Positions 25,974 to 35,900 of a stretch of DNA of 64,000 nucleotides are shown here, piece after piece. The translations under genes and the position numbers were made by a program. Each line of letters begins with the position of its first letter. Position 1 is the first letter of the stretch. Source of the DNA: Chungangia koreensis (lineage in GTDB: Bacteria > Bacillota > Bacilli > Bacillales_A > Planococcaceae). The notes under the pieces are model-generated. The model saw only the letters and a program-made list of their open reading frames with translations. It was not told the origin of the DNA and made no database searches. The DNA is taken from NCBI RefSeq assembly GCF_042651785.1, contig NZ_JBHSEC010000022.1, positions 186,001-250,000 of the forward strand. The letters are read 5' to 3'.

Positions 25974-26399
25974 GTGGCTAAAAAAGTTATTAAAGTAGTT
26001 AAGTTGCAAATCCCGGCTGGTAAAGCAAACCCAGCACCACCGGTTGGTCCAGCATTGGGTCAAGCAGGTGTTAACATCATGGGATTCTGTAAAGAATTTA
26101 ACGCTCGTACAGCTGATCAAGCAGGTCTTATCATTCCTGTTGAAATCTCTGTTTTCGAAGACCGTTCATTTACATTCATTACGAAAACTCCGCCAGCAGC
26201 AGTTCTATTGAAAGTGGCAGCAGGCCTTCAAAAAGGATCTGGTGAACCTAACAAGAAGAAAGTTGCTACGGTGAAACGTGATAAAGTTCGCGAAATCGCT
26301 GAACAAAAAATGCCTGACTTGAATGCGGCATCTGTAGAAGCTGCGATGGCTATGGTTGAAGGTACTGCACGTAGCATGGGTATCACAATCGTAGACTAA
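25974..26399 (+). CDS. rplK: 50S ribosomal protein L11
   Basis: 141 aa, base of the stalk and thiostrepton site; binds the GTPase-associated 23S rRNA. Typical N-terminal LQIPAGKANPAPPVGPALGQAGVNIMGFCKEFN with the proline-rich hinge, C-terminal rRNA-binding domain ending MGITIVD. Start is GTG 25974, supported by TAAGGAGGTG; an in-frame GTG further upstream (25923) is not. Confidence 0.97.
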   Translation: MAKKVIKVVKLQIPAGKANPAPPVGPALGQAGVNIMGFCKEFNARTADQAGLIIPVEISVFEDRSFTFITKTPPAAVLLKVAAGLQKGSGEPNKKKVATVKRDKVREIAEQKMPDLNAASVEAAMAMVEGTARSMGITIVD

Positions 26400-26422
26400 T
26401 TAGGCTAATGATGTGTGTTGGA

Positions 26423-26454
26423 GGGTTGCGGCTGTTCGCCAGAACGCGCAACCC
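26423..26454 (+). promoter_or_regulatory. Strong hairpin between rplK and rplA
   Basis: GGGTTGCG (26423-26430) pairs perfectly with CGCAACCC (26447-26454), with an inner stem GTTC/GAAC. There is no T run, so it is more likely an RNA-processing, stability or L1-feedback element than a terminator. The role is inferred. Confidence 0.65.
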
Positions 26455-26506
26455 TTAGTCGTGGGAGGTCAATTCCGTTAAAACCACAAATAGGAGGACA
26501 TTTATA

Positions 26507-27208
26507 ATGGCTAACAAAGGTAAAAGATTAATCGAAGCTGCAAAGCTTGTCGATCGTTCTAAGCTTTATGATATCAATGAAGCAGTTGCGCTTGCAAAAC
26601 AAACTAGCACTGTTAAATTTGATGCAACTGTAGAAGTTGCATTCAAACTTGGAATCGATGTTCGTAAAAATGACCAGCAAATCCGTGGAGCAGTTGTGCT
26701 TCCAAACGGAACTGGTAAAACTCAACGTGTTTTAGTATTCGCTAAAGGCGAAAAATTGAAAGAAGCAGAAGCTGCTGGCGCAGATTATGCTGGCGATGCA
26801 GACTACATCAACAAAATCCAACAAGGTTGGTTCGAGTTCGATGTAATCGTTGCAACTCCTGACATGATGGGCGAAGTTGGTAAACTTGGTCGTGTATTGG
26901 GACCTAAAGGCCTTATGCCGAACCCTAAGACTGGTACAGTAACATTCGACGTTGCAAAAGCTGTTGAAGAAATCAAAGCTGGTAAAGTCGAAATCCGTGC
27001 TGACAAAACTGGTATCATTCATGCGCCAATCGGTAAAGCTTCTTTCGAAGACGGAAAATTGGTTGAAAACTTCAATGCTGTATTCGAAGCGATCCAAAAA
27101 GCGAAACCTTCTGCAGCAAAAGGAACGTACATGAAGTCAGTAAACGTTACAACTACTATGGGACCTGCTGTAAAAGTTGACCCATCTTCTGTTGTAGTTA
27201 AAAACTAA
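26507..27208 (+). CDS. rplA: 50S ribosomal protein L1
   Basis: 233 aa; forms the mobile L1 stalk at the E site and in many bacteria represses its own operon. Conserved blocks: GTGKTQRVLVFAKG, LGRVLGPKGLMPNPKTGTV and the end NVTTTMGPAVKVDPSSV. ATG with TAGGAGGAC upstream. Confidence 0.97.
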   Translation: MANKGKRLIEAAKLVDRSKLYDINEAVALAKQTSTVKFDATVEVAFKLGIDVRKNDQQIRGAVVLPNGTGKTQRVLVFAKGEKLKEAEAAGADYAGDADYINKIQQGWFEFDVIVATPDMMGEVGKLGRVLGPKGLMPNPKTGTVTFDVAKAVEEIKAGKVEIRADKTGIIHAPIGKASFEDGKLVENFNAVFEAIQKAKPSAAKGTYMKSVNVTTTMGPAVKVDPSSVVVKN

Positions 27209-27210
27209 GG

Positions 27211-27382
27211 TTGACAACTTATTTGCTATCTGATATGATTGCAAATGTTGAAAATCTCCATTTGTACCGTAGACAGCAGGGGCTTAATGCTTAATCATCC
27301 TGCCGAGGACAAGGCTGATTCTTATTTAAGATGACGACTTCAAACCTCTGTGTCTACAACTCTGTAGCACAGAGGTTTTTTT
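27211..27382 (+). ncRNA. Promoter and L10 leader (autoregulatory attenuator of rplJL)
   Basis: TTGACA (27211-27216), 17 bp, TATGAT (27234-27239). The leader ends in a perfect terminator, AACCTCTGTG (27343-27352) with CACAGAGGTT (27368-27377) then TTTTT. GTAGACA at 27269-27275 can pair with TGTCTAC at 27351-27357, which overlaps the terminator arm, so the two folds compete. This is the arrangement of the known L10 leader: bound L10(L12)4 favours termination. Confidence 0.9.
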
Positions 27383-27419
27383 CGGTATAAATGACCCCAT
27401 TCTTACAGGAGGTGTCAAA

Positions 27420-27920
27420 ATGAGCAAAGCGGTTGAAGCTAAGAAAGTTTTAGTTGATGAGATCACGGACAAGTTCAAATCTGCTGCGTCTATCGTAGTA
27501 GTTGACTATCGTGGCCTTTCAGTAGCACAAGTTACTGAACTACGTAAACAGCTTCGTGAAGCTGGCGTTGAATTCAAAGTTTACAAAAACACGATGACAC
27601 GCCGTGCGGTTGAAGCTGCTGGTCTTGGAGGCTTGAATGAAAGCTTGACTGGACCAAACGCAATTGCATTCTCTAACGAGGACGTAGTTGCTCCGGCGAA
27701 AGTGTTAAACGATTTCGCTAAGAAAAACGAAGCGCTTGAAATCAAAGCTGGTGTCATCGAGGGTGCGGTTGCATCTGCTGAAGACGTGAAAGCATTGGCA
27801 GAACTTCCATCTCGCGAAGGTTTGCTATCCATGCTTCTCAGCGTACTTCAAGCTCCAATGCGCAACTTCGCGCTTGCAACAAAAGCTGTTGCCGAGCAAA
27901 AAGAAGAGCAAGGCGCATAA
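27420..27920 (+). CDS. rplJ: 50S ribosomal protein L10
   Basis: 166 aa, anchor of the L12 dimers. N-terminal rRNA-binding domain with VDYRGLSVAQVTELRKQLREAGVEFKVYKNTMTRRA; the C-terminal helix (MLLSVLQAPMRNFALATKAVAEQ) docks L7/L12. ATG 27420 follows AGGAGGTGTC. Regulated by the leader at 27211-27382. Confidence 0.97.
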   Translation: MSKAVEAKKVLVDEITDKFKSAASIVVVDYRGLSVAQVTELRKQLREAGVEFKVYKNTMTRRAVEAAGLGGLNESLTGPNAIAFSNEDVVAPAKVLNDFAKKNEALEIKAGVIEGAVASAEDVKALAELPSREGLLSMLLSVLQAPMRNFALATKAVAEQKEEQGA

Positions 27921-27991
27921 TCGACTTATTGCCTAAGTTTTCACTGACGGGCTAACGCCTACAAAAATAACCTATAATGGAGGAACATAAA

Positions 27992-28351
27992 ATGAACAAA
28001 GATCAAATCCTTGAAGCGATCAAAGGTATGACAGTTCTTGAATTGAACGATTTAGTAAAAGCTATCGAAGACGAGTTTGGCGTAACTGCTGCTGCTCCAG
28101 TCGCAGTTGCTGCTGCAGGTGCTGCTGCTGCTGAAGAAAAAACTGAATTTGACGTGGTATTGGCTTCTGCTGGTGACCAAAAGATCAAAGTTATCAAAGT
28201 TGTACGCGAAATCACTGGTCTTGGCTTGAAAGAAGCAAAAGAAGTAGTTGACAACGCTCCAAAACCGCTTAAAGAAGGCGTTTCTAAAGAAGAAGCTGAA
28301 GAAATCAAAGCTAAACTTGAAGAAGTTGGCGCTGGCGTAGAAGTTAAGTAA
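27992..28351 (+). CDS. rplL: 50S ribosomal protein L7/L12
   Basis: 119-aa stalk protein that recruits translational GTPases. N-terminal dimerisation helix pair, an Ala-rich hinge (residues ~36-52), and the globular domain with KIKVIKVVREITGLGLKEAKEVVDNAP. ATG 27992 with TGGAGGAAC upstream. The terminator after it closes the rplJL unit. Confidence 0.97.
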   Translation: MNKDQILEAIKGMTVLELNDLVKAIEDEFGVTAAAPVAVAAAGAAAAEEKTEFDVVLASAGDQKIKVIKVVREITGLGLKEAKEVVDNAPKPLKEGVSKEEAEEIKAKLEEVGAGVEVK

Positions 28352-28363
28352 TTTAACATAGCA

Positions 28364-28392
28364 AAAAAGCTCGTCCGAAACGGCGGGCTTTT
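28364..28392 (+). terminator. Terminator after rplL
   Basis: GCTCGTCCG pairs imperfectly with CGGCGGGC around an AAA loop and runs into TTTTAT; an A tract precedes the stem. Confidence 0.7.
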
Positions 28393-28467
28393 ATGCATTC
28401 ATCCCAAAAAGAGGCTGGTAGTTATCAGTCTCTTTTTTTACCATCATCACTTTTGGAGGAATGGCCG

Positions 28468-29067
28468 ATGGCTGACCATTATTATTCGAAAAATCCTCAT
28501 TCGAAAAGCGACCCGAGGAAATGGACATTTACACTTCGGGGGGAAAAGTTTTTCTTCAATACAGATGCTGGTGTGTTCAGTAAAGGGGAAGTTGATTTCG
28601 GATCAAGGCTGTTGATTGAATCGTTTGTTATGCCGCAGGTAGATGGGGACGTTCTGGATGTCGGATGTGGATATGGACCGATCGGCTTGTCGCTCGCTAA
28701 GTCTTATCCTGAACGAAAAGTCCACATGGTCGATGTAAACGGTAGAGCGATCGAACTATCTGGGAAAAACGCCAAGGAAAATGATGTGGAAAATGTGCAC
28801 ATCTATGAAAGTGATGGCCTATCCAATGTGGAAGGTCAGTTTGCTGCAATCCTGACAAACCCTCCGATTCGTGCAGGAAAAGAAACAGTCTTTAAATTTT
28901 ACGATGAGGCTTTTGAGAAATTGAAAGCAGGAGGAGAACTCTGGGTAGTCATTCAGAAAAAGCAGGGAGCACCTTCGACGATCGAACATTTAAGGGAACT
29001 TTTCGGTCGAGTCGAAACGGTGGAGAAGAAGAAAGGGTATTATATTTTGAAGGCTGAAAAAGATTGA
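28468..29067 (+). CDS. RsmC-like class I methyltransferase (YbxB)
   Basis: 199-aa SAM-dependent methyltransferase of the single-domain RsmC type, probably modifying 16S rRNA guanine. SAM motif I VLDVGCGYGPIGLSLAK (residues ~63-79) and the catalytic NPP motif LTNPPIRAGKE (near residue 130), usual for N2-methylguanine enzymes. ATG 28468 has TTTTGGAGG upstream. It always precedes rpoB in Bacillales; target assignment is from family. Confidence 0.9.
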   Translation: MADHYYSKNPHSKSDPRKWTFTLRGEKFFFNTDAGVFSKGEVDFGSRLLIESFVMPQVDGDVLDVGCGYGPIGLSLAKSYPERKVHMVDVNGRAIELSGKNAKENDVENVHIYESDGLSNVEGQFAAILTNPPIRAGKETVFKFYDEAFEKLKAGGELWVVIQKKQGAPSTIEHLRELFGRVETVEKKKGYYILKAEKD

Positions 29068-29224
29068 CTTGACAAAACGGCTATGATAATATAATAAAAT
29101 GCAAAATTATTATTTTGAAGACGTATGCCCATTTGTATAAAGCTGAAATTTATAAGGGTATACTTACTTCAGCATAATTTATTCAATCGAAAATGAGCTC
29201 TAATTTAGGACTCGTTTTCTTTTT
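29064..29224 (+). promoter_or_regulatory. rpoB promoter region with leader hairpin and terminator
   Basis: Overlapping -35 candidates TTGACT (29064) and TTGACA (29069) precede an AT-rich -10 region around 29087-29097. The leader then has a hairpin closed by GCTGAA (29142-29147) and TTCAGC (29168-29173). A terminator follows: GAAAATGAG (29189-29197) with CTCGTTTTC (29211-29219), one mismatch, and a T run to 29224. It lies 72 bases before the rpoB start, so some transcripts may stop before rpoB. Confidence 0.65.
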
Positions 29225-29295
29225 GTCTTTTCGATATCATACACTATTTCGTTGATTTCGCAAAGACCCAATATCGCTTTTGAGGGGTGAAACAG

Positions 29296-32200
29296 TTGAC
29301 AGGTCAACTAGTTCAGTATGGACAACACCGTCAGCGCAGAAGTTTCTCGCGCATCAAGGAAGTTCTCGAGTTACCGAATTTAATCGAGATCCAAACCTCT
29401 TCTTATGAGTGGTTCCTTGAAGAAGGTATGCGGGAAATGTTCCGCGACATATCTCCAATCGAAGATTTCACAGGAAATCTTTCGCTTGAGTTCGTCGACT
29501 ATATATTAGGTGAACCTAAGTACTCCGTCGATGAATCGAAAGAACGTGATGTTACGTATGCTGCGCCACTTCGCGTGAAAGTGCGTCTTCACAACAAAGA
29601 GACCGAAGAGGTCAAAGAACAAGATGTATTCATGGGGGATTTCCCTCTTATGACCGAAACGGGCACGTTCATCATTAATGGTGCAGAGCGCGTTATTGTA
29701 TCTCAGTTAGTTCGTTCCCCGAGCGTTTACTACCATGACAAAACAGACAAAAACGGGAAAAAGGGCTTTGGTGCGACTGTCATCCCGAACCGCGGTGCAT
29801 GGCTTGAATTCGAGACAGACGCGAAAGACGTTGTCTATGTCCGGATTGACCGTACTCGTAAATTACCTATTACCGTTCTTCTACGAGCGTTAGGATTCGG
29901 TTCCGACCAAGAAATCATTGATCTTTTGGGTGATAACGAATACTTACGTAATACACTTGAAAAAGACAACACGGATAGCACGGAAAAAGCGCTTCTTGAA
30001 ATTTACGAACGTTTACGTCCGGGTGAACCGCCAACAGTCGAAAGTGCTAAAACCCTTTTATATTCGCGCTTCTTCGATGCTAAACGTTATGACTTAGCAA
30101 ATGTTGGACGCTACAAAATGAATAAAAAGCTTCACATCAAAAACCGTTTGTTCAATCAAACGATTGCTGAAACTTTAGTGGACCCGGAAACAGGTGAAAT
30201 TCTTGTTGAGGAAGGAACCCTTCTGGATCGCCGTGCATTAGATCGTATTATTCCACATTTAGAGAATGGTATCGGATTCCGTACATTATCCCAAGTTGGC
30301 GGAGTACTGCCAGATGATATTACGATTCAATCCATTAAAATCTATGCACCGAAAGATGAAGCTCAGAAAGAAATCAATGTAATCGGCAATGCTTATGTTG
30401 AAGAGGCGGTCAAGCATATCACGCCTGCTGATATTATTTCTTCCATCAACTACTTCTTCAACTTGCTATACAATGTGGGCAACACTGATGACATTGACCA
30501 TTTAGGTAATCGTCGTCTCCGTTCGGTCGGGGAATTGCTTCAAAACCAATTCCGTATCGGTTTATCCCGTATGGAGCGTGTTGTACGAGAGCGTATGTCA
30601 ATTAACGATACGCAATCTATTGTTCCACAACAATTGATCAATATTCGTCCGGTAATTGCATCTATTAAAGAGTTCTTCGGAAGCTCCCAGCTTTCCCAGT
30701 TCATGGACCAGACAAATCCGCTTGCTGAATTGACGCATAAGCGTCGTCTTTCTGCACTTGGACCTGGTGGTTTGACACGAGAACGTGCCGGCTTTGAAGT
30801 ACGTGACGTTCACTATTCCCACTATGGCCGTATGTGTCCAATTGAGACACCTGAAGGTCCGAACATCGGATTGATCAATACATTGTCTACATTTGCACGT
30901 GTTAACAAGTTCGGTTTCATTGAAACGCCATACCGTCGTGTTGACCCGCAAACAGGCCGTGTAACGGATCAAATCGATTACTTGACTGCTGATGAGGAAG
31001 ACAACTATGTAGTTGCACAATCGAATTCACCTCTTACTGGAGATGGCGAATTTGTCGATGAAATGGTTGTAGGTCGTTTCCGTGGGGATGACGCAGCGTA
31101 TCCGAGAGAACGGATCGACTACATGGACGTATCGCCGAAGCAGGTAGTTTCTGCGGCTACAGCATGTATCCCGTTCTTGGAAAATGACGACTCCAACCGT
31201 GCCCTTATGGGTGCGAACATGCAACGTCAAGCAGTACCTTTGTTGAATCCTGAAGCACCATTTGTTGGAACAGGAATGGAACACGTTTCTGCCCGTGACT
31301 CTGGTGCTGCTGTTGTCGCGAAATATGAAGGAATCGTAGAACATGTTGAAGCGAAAGAAATCTACGTCCGTCGTATTGAAATGGTCGATGGCAAGGAAGT
31401 CAAAGGTGACTTGACGAAATACAAACTTCAAAAGTTCATCCGTTCCAACCAAGGAACAAGCTATAACCAGCGTCCGATCGTAAAAGTAGGGGACCGTGTA
31501 AAACCGCGGGACATTCTTGCTGATGGTCCTTCTATGGAAAAAGGCGAAATGGCATTAGGCCGTAACGTTCTTGTAGCGTTCATGACTTGGGAGGGTTATA
31601 ACTACGAGGATGCTGTCATCATGAGTGAACGCCTCGTAAAGGATGATGTATATACATCCGTTCATATTGAAGAATATGAATCCGAATCCCGTGATACAAA
31701 ACTCGGTGCGGAAGAAATCACACGTGATATTCCAAATGTCGGTGAAGATGCATTGCGCAACCTTGACGACCGTGGCATTATCCGGATCGGTGCTGAAGTT
31801 CGCGATGGCGATATTCTTGTCGGTAAAGTAACGCCTAAAGGGGTTACAGAATTGACTGCAGAAGAACGCTTATTACATGCGATCTTCGGTGAGAAAGCCC
31901 GTGAAGTTCGTGATACGTCCCTTCGTGTACCACACGGAGCCGGCGGTATCGTCCTTGACGTTAAAGTATTCAACCGTGAAGACGGTGATGAGCTTCCTCC
32001 TGGTGTAAACCAACTGGTTCGCGTTTATATAGTTCAAAAACGTAAAATCTCTGTTGGGGATAAAATGGCGGGACGTCACGGAAACAAAGGGGTTATTTCC
32101 CGTATTCTTCCGGAAGAGGAAATGCCATTCCTTCCAGACGGTACGCCTGTAGATATCATGTTAAACCCGCTTGGGGTACCTTCCCGTATGAACATCGGTC

Positions 32201-32847
32201 AGGTAATGGAGCTCCACTTAGGTATGGCTGCCCGAATCTTGGGTGTTCATATGGCTTCGCCTGTATTCGATGGTGCAAACGAGGAAGACGTTTGGACAAC
32301 AATGGAAGAAGCTGGCATGAATCGTGACGGTAAGACGATTTTATATGATGGACGCTCTGGCGAACCATTCGACAATCGTGTATCTGTCGGTGTCATGTAC
32401 ATGATCAAACTTGCACACATGGTAGACGACAAGCTACATGCTCGTTCTACTGGTCCTTACTCATTAGTTACACAGCAACCACTTGGCGGTAAAGCGCAAT
32501 TCGGTGGTCAGCGTTTCGGTGAGATGGAGGTTTGGGCACTTGAGGCTTACGGTGCTGCTTACACGCTTCAAGAAATCTTGACTGTCAAATCCGATGATGT
32601 CGTCGGACGTGTTAAGACATATGAAGCGATCGTCAAAGGCGAAAGCGTTCCGGAACCAGGTGTTCCAGAGTCATTCAAGGTATTGATCAAAGAGCTTCAA
32701 AGCTTGGGAATGGACGTTAAGATGCTGTCCATTAACAATGAAGAAATCGAAATGCGTGATCTTGACGACGAAGATGATCTTCAACCGACAGACGCGTTGA
32801 ATATCCTGCAGAATTCTGGCGAAGAACCTGTAGGCAGTGTAGATTAA
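29296..32847 (+). CDS. rpoB: RNA polymerase beta subunit
   Basis: 1183 aa. The sequence is collinear with Bacillus RpoB throughout. The rifampicin pocket SQFMDQTNPLAELTHKRRLS (near residue 470) has the drug-sensitive residues; the active-site stretch GDKMAGRHGNKGV and the C-terminal GGKAQFGGQRFGEMEVWALEAYGAA are intact. Start is TTG 29296, with GAGGGGTGA upstream, giving MTGQLVQYG as in Bacillus; GTG 29287 overlaps the ribosome binding site. Confidence 0.98.
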   Translation: MTGQLVQYGQHRQRRSFSRIKEVLELPNLIEIQTSSYEWFLEEGMREMFRDISPIEDFTGNLSLEFVDYILGEPKYSVDESKERDVTYAAPLRVKVRLHNKETEEVKEQDVFMGDFPLMTETGTFIINGAERVIVSQLVRSPSVYYHDKTDKNGKKGFGATVIPNRGAWLEFETDAKDVVYVRIDRTRKLPITVLLRALGFGSDQEIIDLLGDNEYLRNTLEKDNTDSTEKALLEIYERLRPGEPPTVESAKTLLYSRFFDAKRYDLANVGRYKMNKKLHIKNRLFNQTIAETLVDPETGEILVEEGTLLDRRALDRIIPHLENGIGFRTLSQVGGVLPDDITIQSIKIYAPKDEAQKEINVIGNAYVEEAVKHITPADIISSINYFFNLLYNVGNTDDIDHLGNRRLRSVGELLQNQFRIGLSRMERVVRERMSINDTQSIVPQQLINIRPVIASIKEFFGSSQLSQFMDQTNPLAELTHKRRLSALGPGGLTRERAGFEVRDVHYSHYGRMCPIETPEGPNIGLINTLSTFARVNKFGFIETPYRRVDPQTGRVTDQIDYLTADEEDNYVVAQSNSPLTGDGEFVDEMVVGRFRGDDAAYPRERIDYMDVSPKQVVSAATACIPFLENDDSNRALMGANMQRQAVPLLNPEAPFVGTGMEHVSARDSGAAVVAKYEGIVEHVEAKEIYVRRIEMVDGKEVKGDLTKYKLQKFIRSNQGTSYNQRPIVKVGDRVKPRDILADGPSMEKGEMALGRNVLVAFMTWEGYNYEDAVIMSERLVKDDVYTSVHIEEYESESRDTKLGAEEITRDIPNVGEDALRNLDDRGIIRIGAEVRDGDILVGKVTPKGVTELTAEERLLHAIFGEKAREVRDTSLRVPHGAGGIVLDVKVFNREDGDELPPGVNQLVRVYIVQKRKISVGDKMAGRHGNKGVISRILPEEEMPFLPDGTPVDIMLNPLGVPSRMNIGQVMELHLGMAARILGVHMASPVFDGANEEDVWTTMEEAGMNRDGKTILYDGRSGEPFDNRVSVGVMYMIKLAHMVDDKLHARSTGPYSLVTQQPLGGKAQFGGQRFGEMEVWALEAYGAAYTLQEILTVKSDDVVGRVKTYEAIVKGESVPEPGVPESFKVLIKELQSLGMDVKMLSINNEEIEMRDLDDEDDLQPTDALNILQNSGEEPVGSVD

Positions 32848-32863
32848 TTCAAACTTGCTCTGT

Positions 32864-32897
32864 GGCGGGGAAACCCCGCCCGGAGTGTTAACGTCCG
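32864..32897 (+). promoter_or_regulatory. Tandem hairpins in the rpoB-rpoC spacer
   Basis: GGCGGGG-AAA-CCCCGCC (32864-32880) is a perfect 7-bp GC stem with a 3-base loop, followed at once by CGGA/TCCG (32881-32897). No T run, so not a terminator. It may be a processing or stability site that separates rpoB and rpoC message levels. Confidence 0.65.
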
Positions 32898-32950
32898 AGC
32901 TGCGTAAAGTCTTTAAATCGAAGACAAAAGACTAAAGGGAGGTAGGCTCC

Positions 32951-35900
32951 TTGATAGATGTTAATAATTTCGAATACATGAAAATTGGTTTAGCTTCACC
33001 GGATAAGATTCGTTCTTGGTCCTACGGAGAAGTTAAAAAACCTGAAACCATCAACTACCGTACATTGAAACCGGAAAAAGACGGTTTGTTCTGTGAACGC
33101 ATTTTCGGACCTACAAAAGACTGGGAATGCCATTGCGGTAAATATAAGCGTGTCCGTTACAAAGGCGTAGTTTGTGACCGTTGCGGCGTTGAAGTCACTC
33201 GTGCTAAAGTCCGTCGTGAACGCATGGGCCACATCGAGTTGGCAGCTCCTGTAACACATATTTGGTATTTCAAAGGAATCCCGAGCCGAATGGGCCTAAT
33301 CTTGGATATGTCCCCGCGTGCTTTGGAAGAAATCATCTATTTTGCATCATACGTAGTTGTAGATCCTGCGGATACTCCGCTTGAGAAGAAACAACTTCTG
33401 TCTGAGAAAGAATACCGTGCATATCGTGAAAAATACGGCACAAAATTCACTGCGTTGATGGGTGCGGAAGCGATCAAACGCCTTCTTCAGGAAATCGACC
33501 TCGACAAAGAGACAGATGCATTAAGAGAAGAATTGAAAACTGCTCAAGGACAAAGACGTACTCGTGCGATCAAACGCCTTGAAGTAGTAGAATCGTTCCG
33601 TCATTCCGGCAACCAACCGGATTGGATGATCTTGGATGTACTTCCTGTCATTCCTCCGGAGTTGCGTCCGATGGTTCAACTTGACGGAGGTCGTTTCGCT
33701 ACATCCGACTTGAATGACCTTTATCGTCGTGTGATCAACCGTAACAACCGTTTAAAACGTTTACTTGATCTTGGTGCGCCAAGCATTATCGTTCAAAACG
33801 AAAAACGGATGTTGCAAGAAGCTGTTGATGCATTGATTGACAATGGACGCCGCGGCCGTCCGGTAACAGGACCTGGTAACCGCCCGTTGAAATCCCTCTC
33901 TCATATGCTGAAAGGGAAACAAGGACGTTTCCGTCAAAACTTATTAGGTAAACGTGTTGACTACTCAGGCCGTTCCGTTATCGTTGTTGGTCCTCACTTG
34001 AAAATGTACCAATGCGGTCTTCCGAAGGAAATGGCAATCGAATTATTCAAGCCTTTCGTCATGAAAGAACTTGTTGAACGAGGATTAGCTCATAATATTA
34101 AGAGCGCGAAACGTAAAATTGAACGTCTTCACTCAGAAGTTTGGGATGTTCTTGAAGACGTCATTCGTGAGCATCCGGTACTTTTAAACCGTGCCCCTAC
34201 GCTTCACAGGCTCGGAATTCAAGCATTTGAACCGACACTTGTAGAAGGTCGTGCAATCCGTCTTCACCCGCTCGTATGTACTGCGTATAACGCCGACTTT
34301 GACGGTGACCAAATGGCGGTCCACGTACCACTTTCTGCTGAAGCTCAAGCAGAAGCTCGTTTGCTCATGCTTGCTGCTCAGAACATCTTGAACCCGAAAG
34401 ATGGTAAACCGGTCGTAACACCTTCTCAAGATATGGTATTGGGTAACTATTACCTAACTCTTGAGCGTAAAGATGCAATCGGCGAAGGTTCTGTATTTTA
34501 CGGTCCAAATGAAGTAATGATCGCTTACAATAACGGTCATGTACATCTTCATTCAAGAATTGCAATCCAAGCAGGCTCATTGAAGAACCCGACATTCACT
34601 GAAGAGCAGAACAAAATGCTTCTTTTAACAACTGTCGGTAAAGTCATCTTCAACGAAATCTTGCCGGAAACGTTCCCGTACATTAACGAGCCGACAGATT
34701 ATAATTTAGAAGTTGAAACACCTGCGAAGTATTTCGTTCCGGCTACAACGGACATTAAGAAACATATCGCAGAAGCTGAACTTGTTTCGCCATTCAAGAA
34801 GAAAACATTCGGTAACGTCATTGCGGAAGTCTTCAAACGATTCCATATCACTGAAACTTCTAAGATGCTGGATCGCATGAAAAACCTTGGATTCAAATAT
34901 TCGACGCAAGCTGGTCTTACTATTAGTATTTCCGATATCGTCGTTTTGCCTAACAAAGGCCAAATCCTTCAAGAAGCACAAGATAAGGTTGATAAAGTCA
35001 TGAAGCAATTCCGCCGTGGTCTAATCACGGAAGAAGAGCGTTACGACCGTGTCATCTCTTATTGGAGCCAGGCGAAGGATACCATTCAAGATCAGTTGAT
35101 GAAGTCCCTTGATAGTCTTAACCCAATCTTCATGATGAGTGACTCTGGTGCCCGTGGTAACGCATCAAACTTCACTCAGCTTGCAGGTATGCGTGGTCTG
35201 ATGGCTGACCCGTCTGGACGGATTATCGAGTTGCCGATCAAATCTTCATTCCGTGAAGGTTTGACCGTATTGGAATACTTCATTTCTACCCATGGTGCTC
35301 GTAAAGGACTTGCGGATACAGCGCTTAAGACAGCTGACTCCGGTTACTTGACTCGCCGGCTTGTCGACGTTGCTCAAGACGTTATTGTCCGTGAAGATGA
35401 CTGCGGAACTGACCGTGGCTTAACAATCGGTGCATTGATGGATGGAACAGAAATCATCGAAGGTCTTGATGAACGGATTATCGGTCGTTATTCTAAGAAA
35501 ACGATCTATCATCCGGAAACGAAGGAAGTTATTTTACCGAAAGACAGCTTGATTGACCAAGATGTTGCGAAAACAATTTTGGAAGCTGGAATCGATGAAG
35601 TAACAATCCGCTCTGCATTTACATGTAACACGAAACACGGAGTATGTAAGAAATGTTACGGTATCAACTTGGCAACAGGCGACAAAGTGGAAGTTGGGGA
35701 AGCAGTCGGAATCATTGCTGCTCAATCCATCGGTGAACCTGGTACTCAGTTGACTATGCGTACATTCCATACAGGCGGTGTTGCTGGAGACGATATTACA
35801 CAAGGTCTCCCGCGTATCCAAGAAATCTTCGAGGCGCGTAATCCGAAAGGTCAAGCAGTCATTTCAGAAATTAACGGTGTAATCACCGAAATTGATGAAA

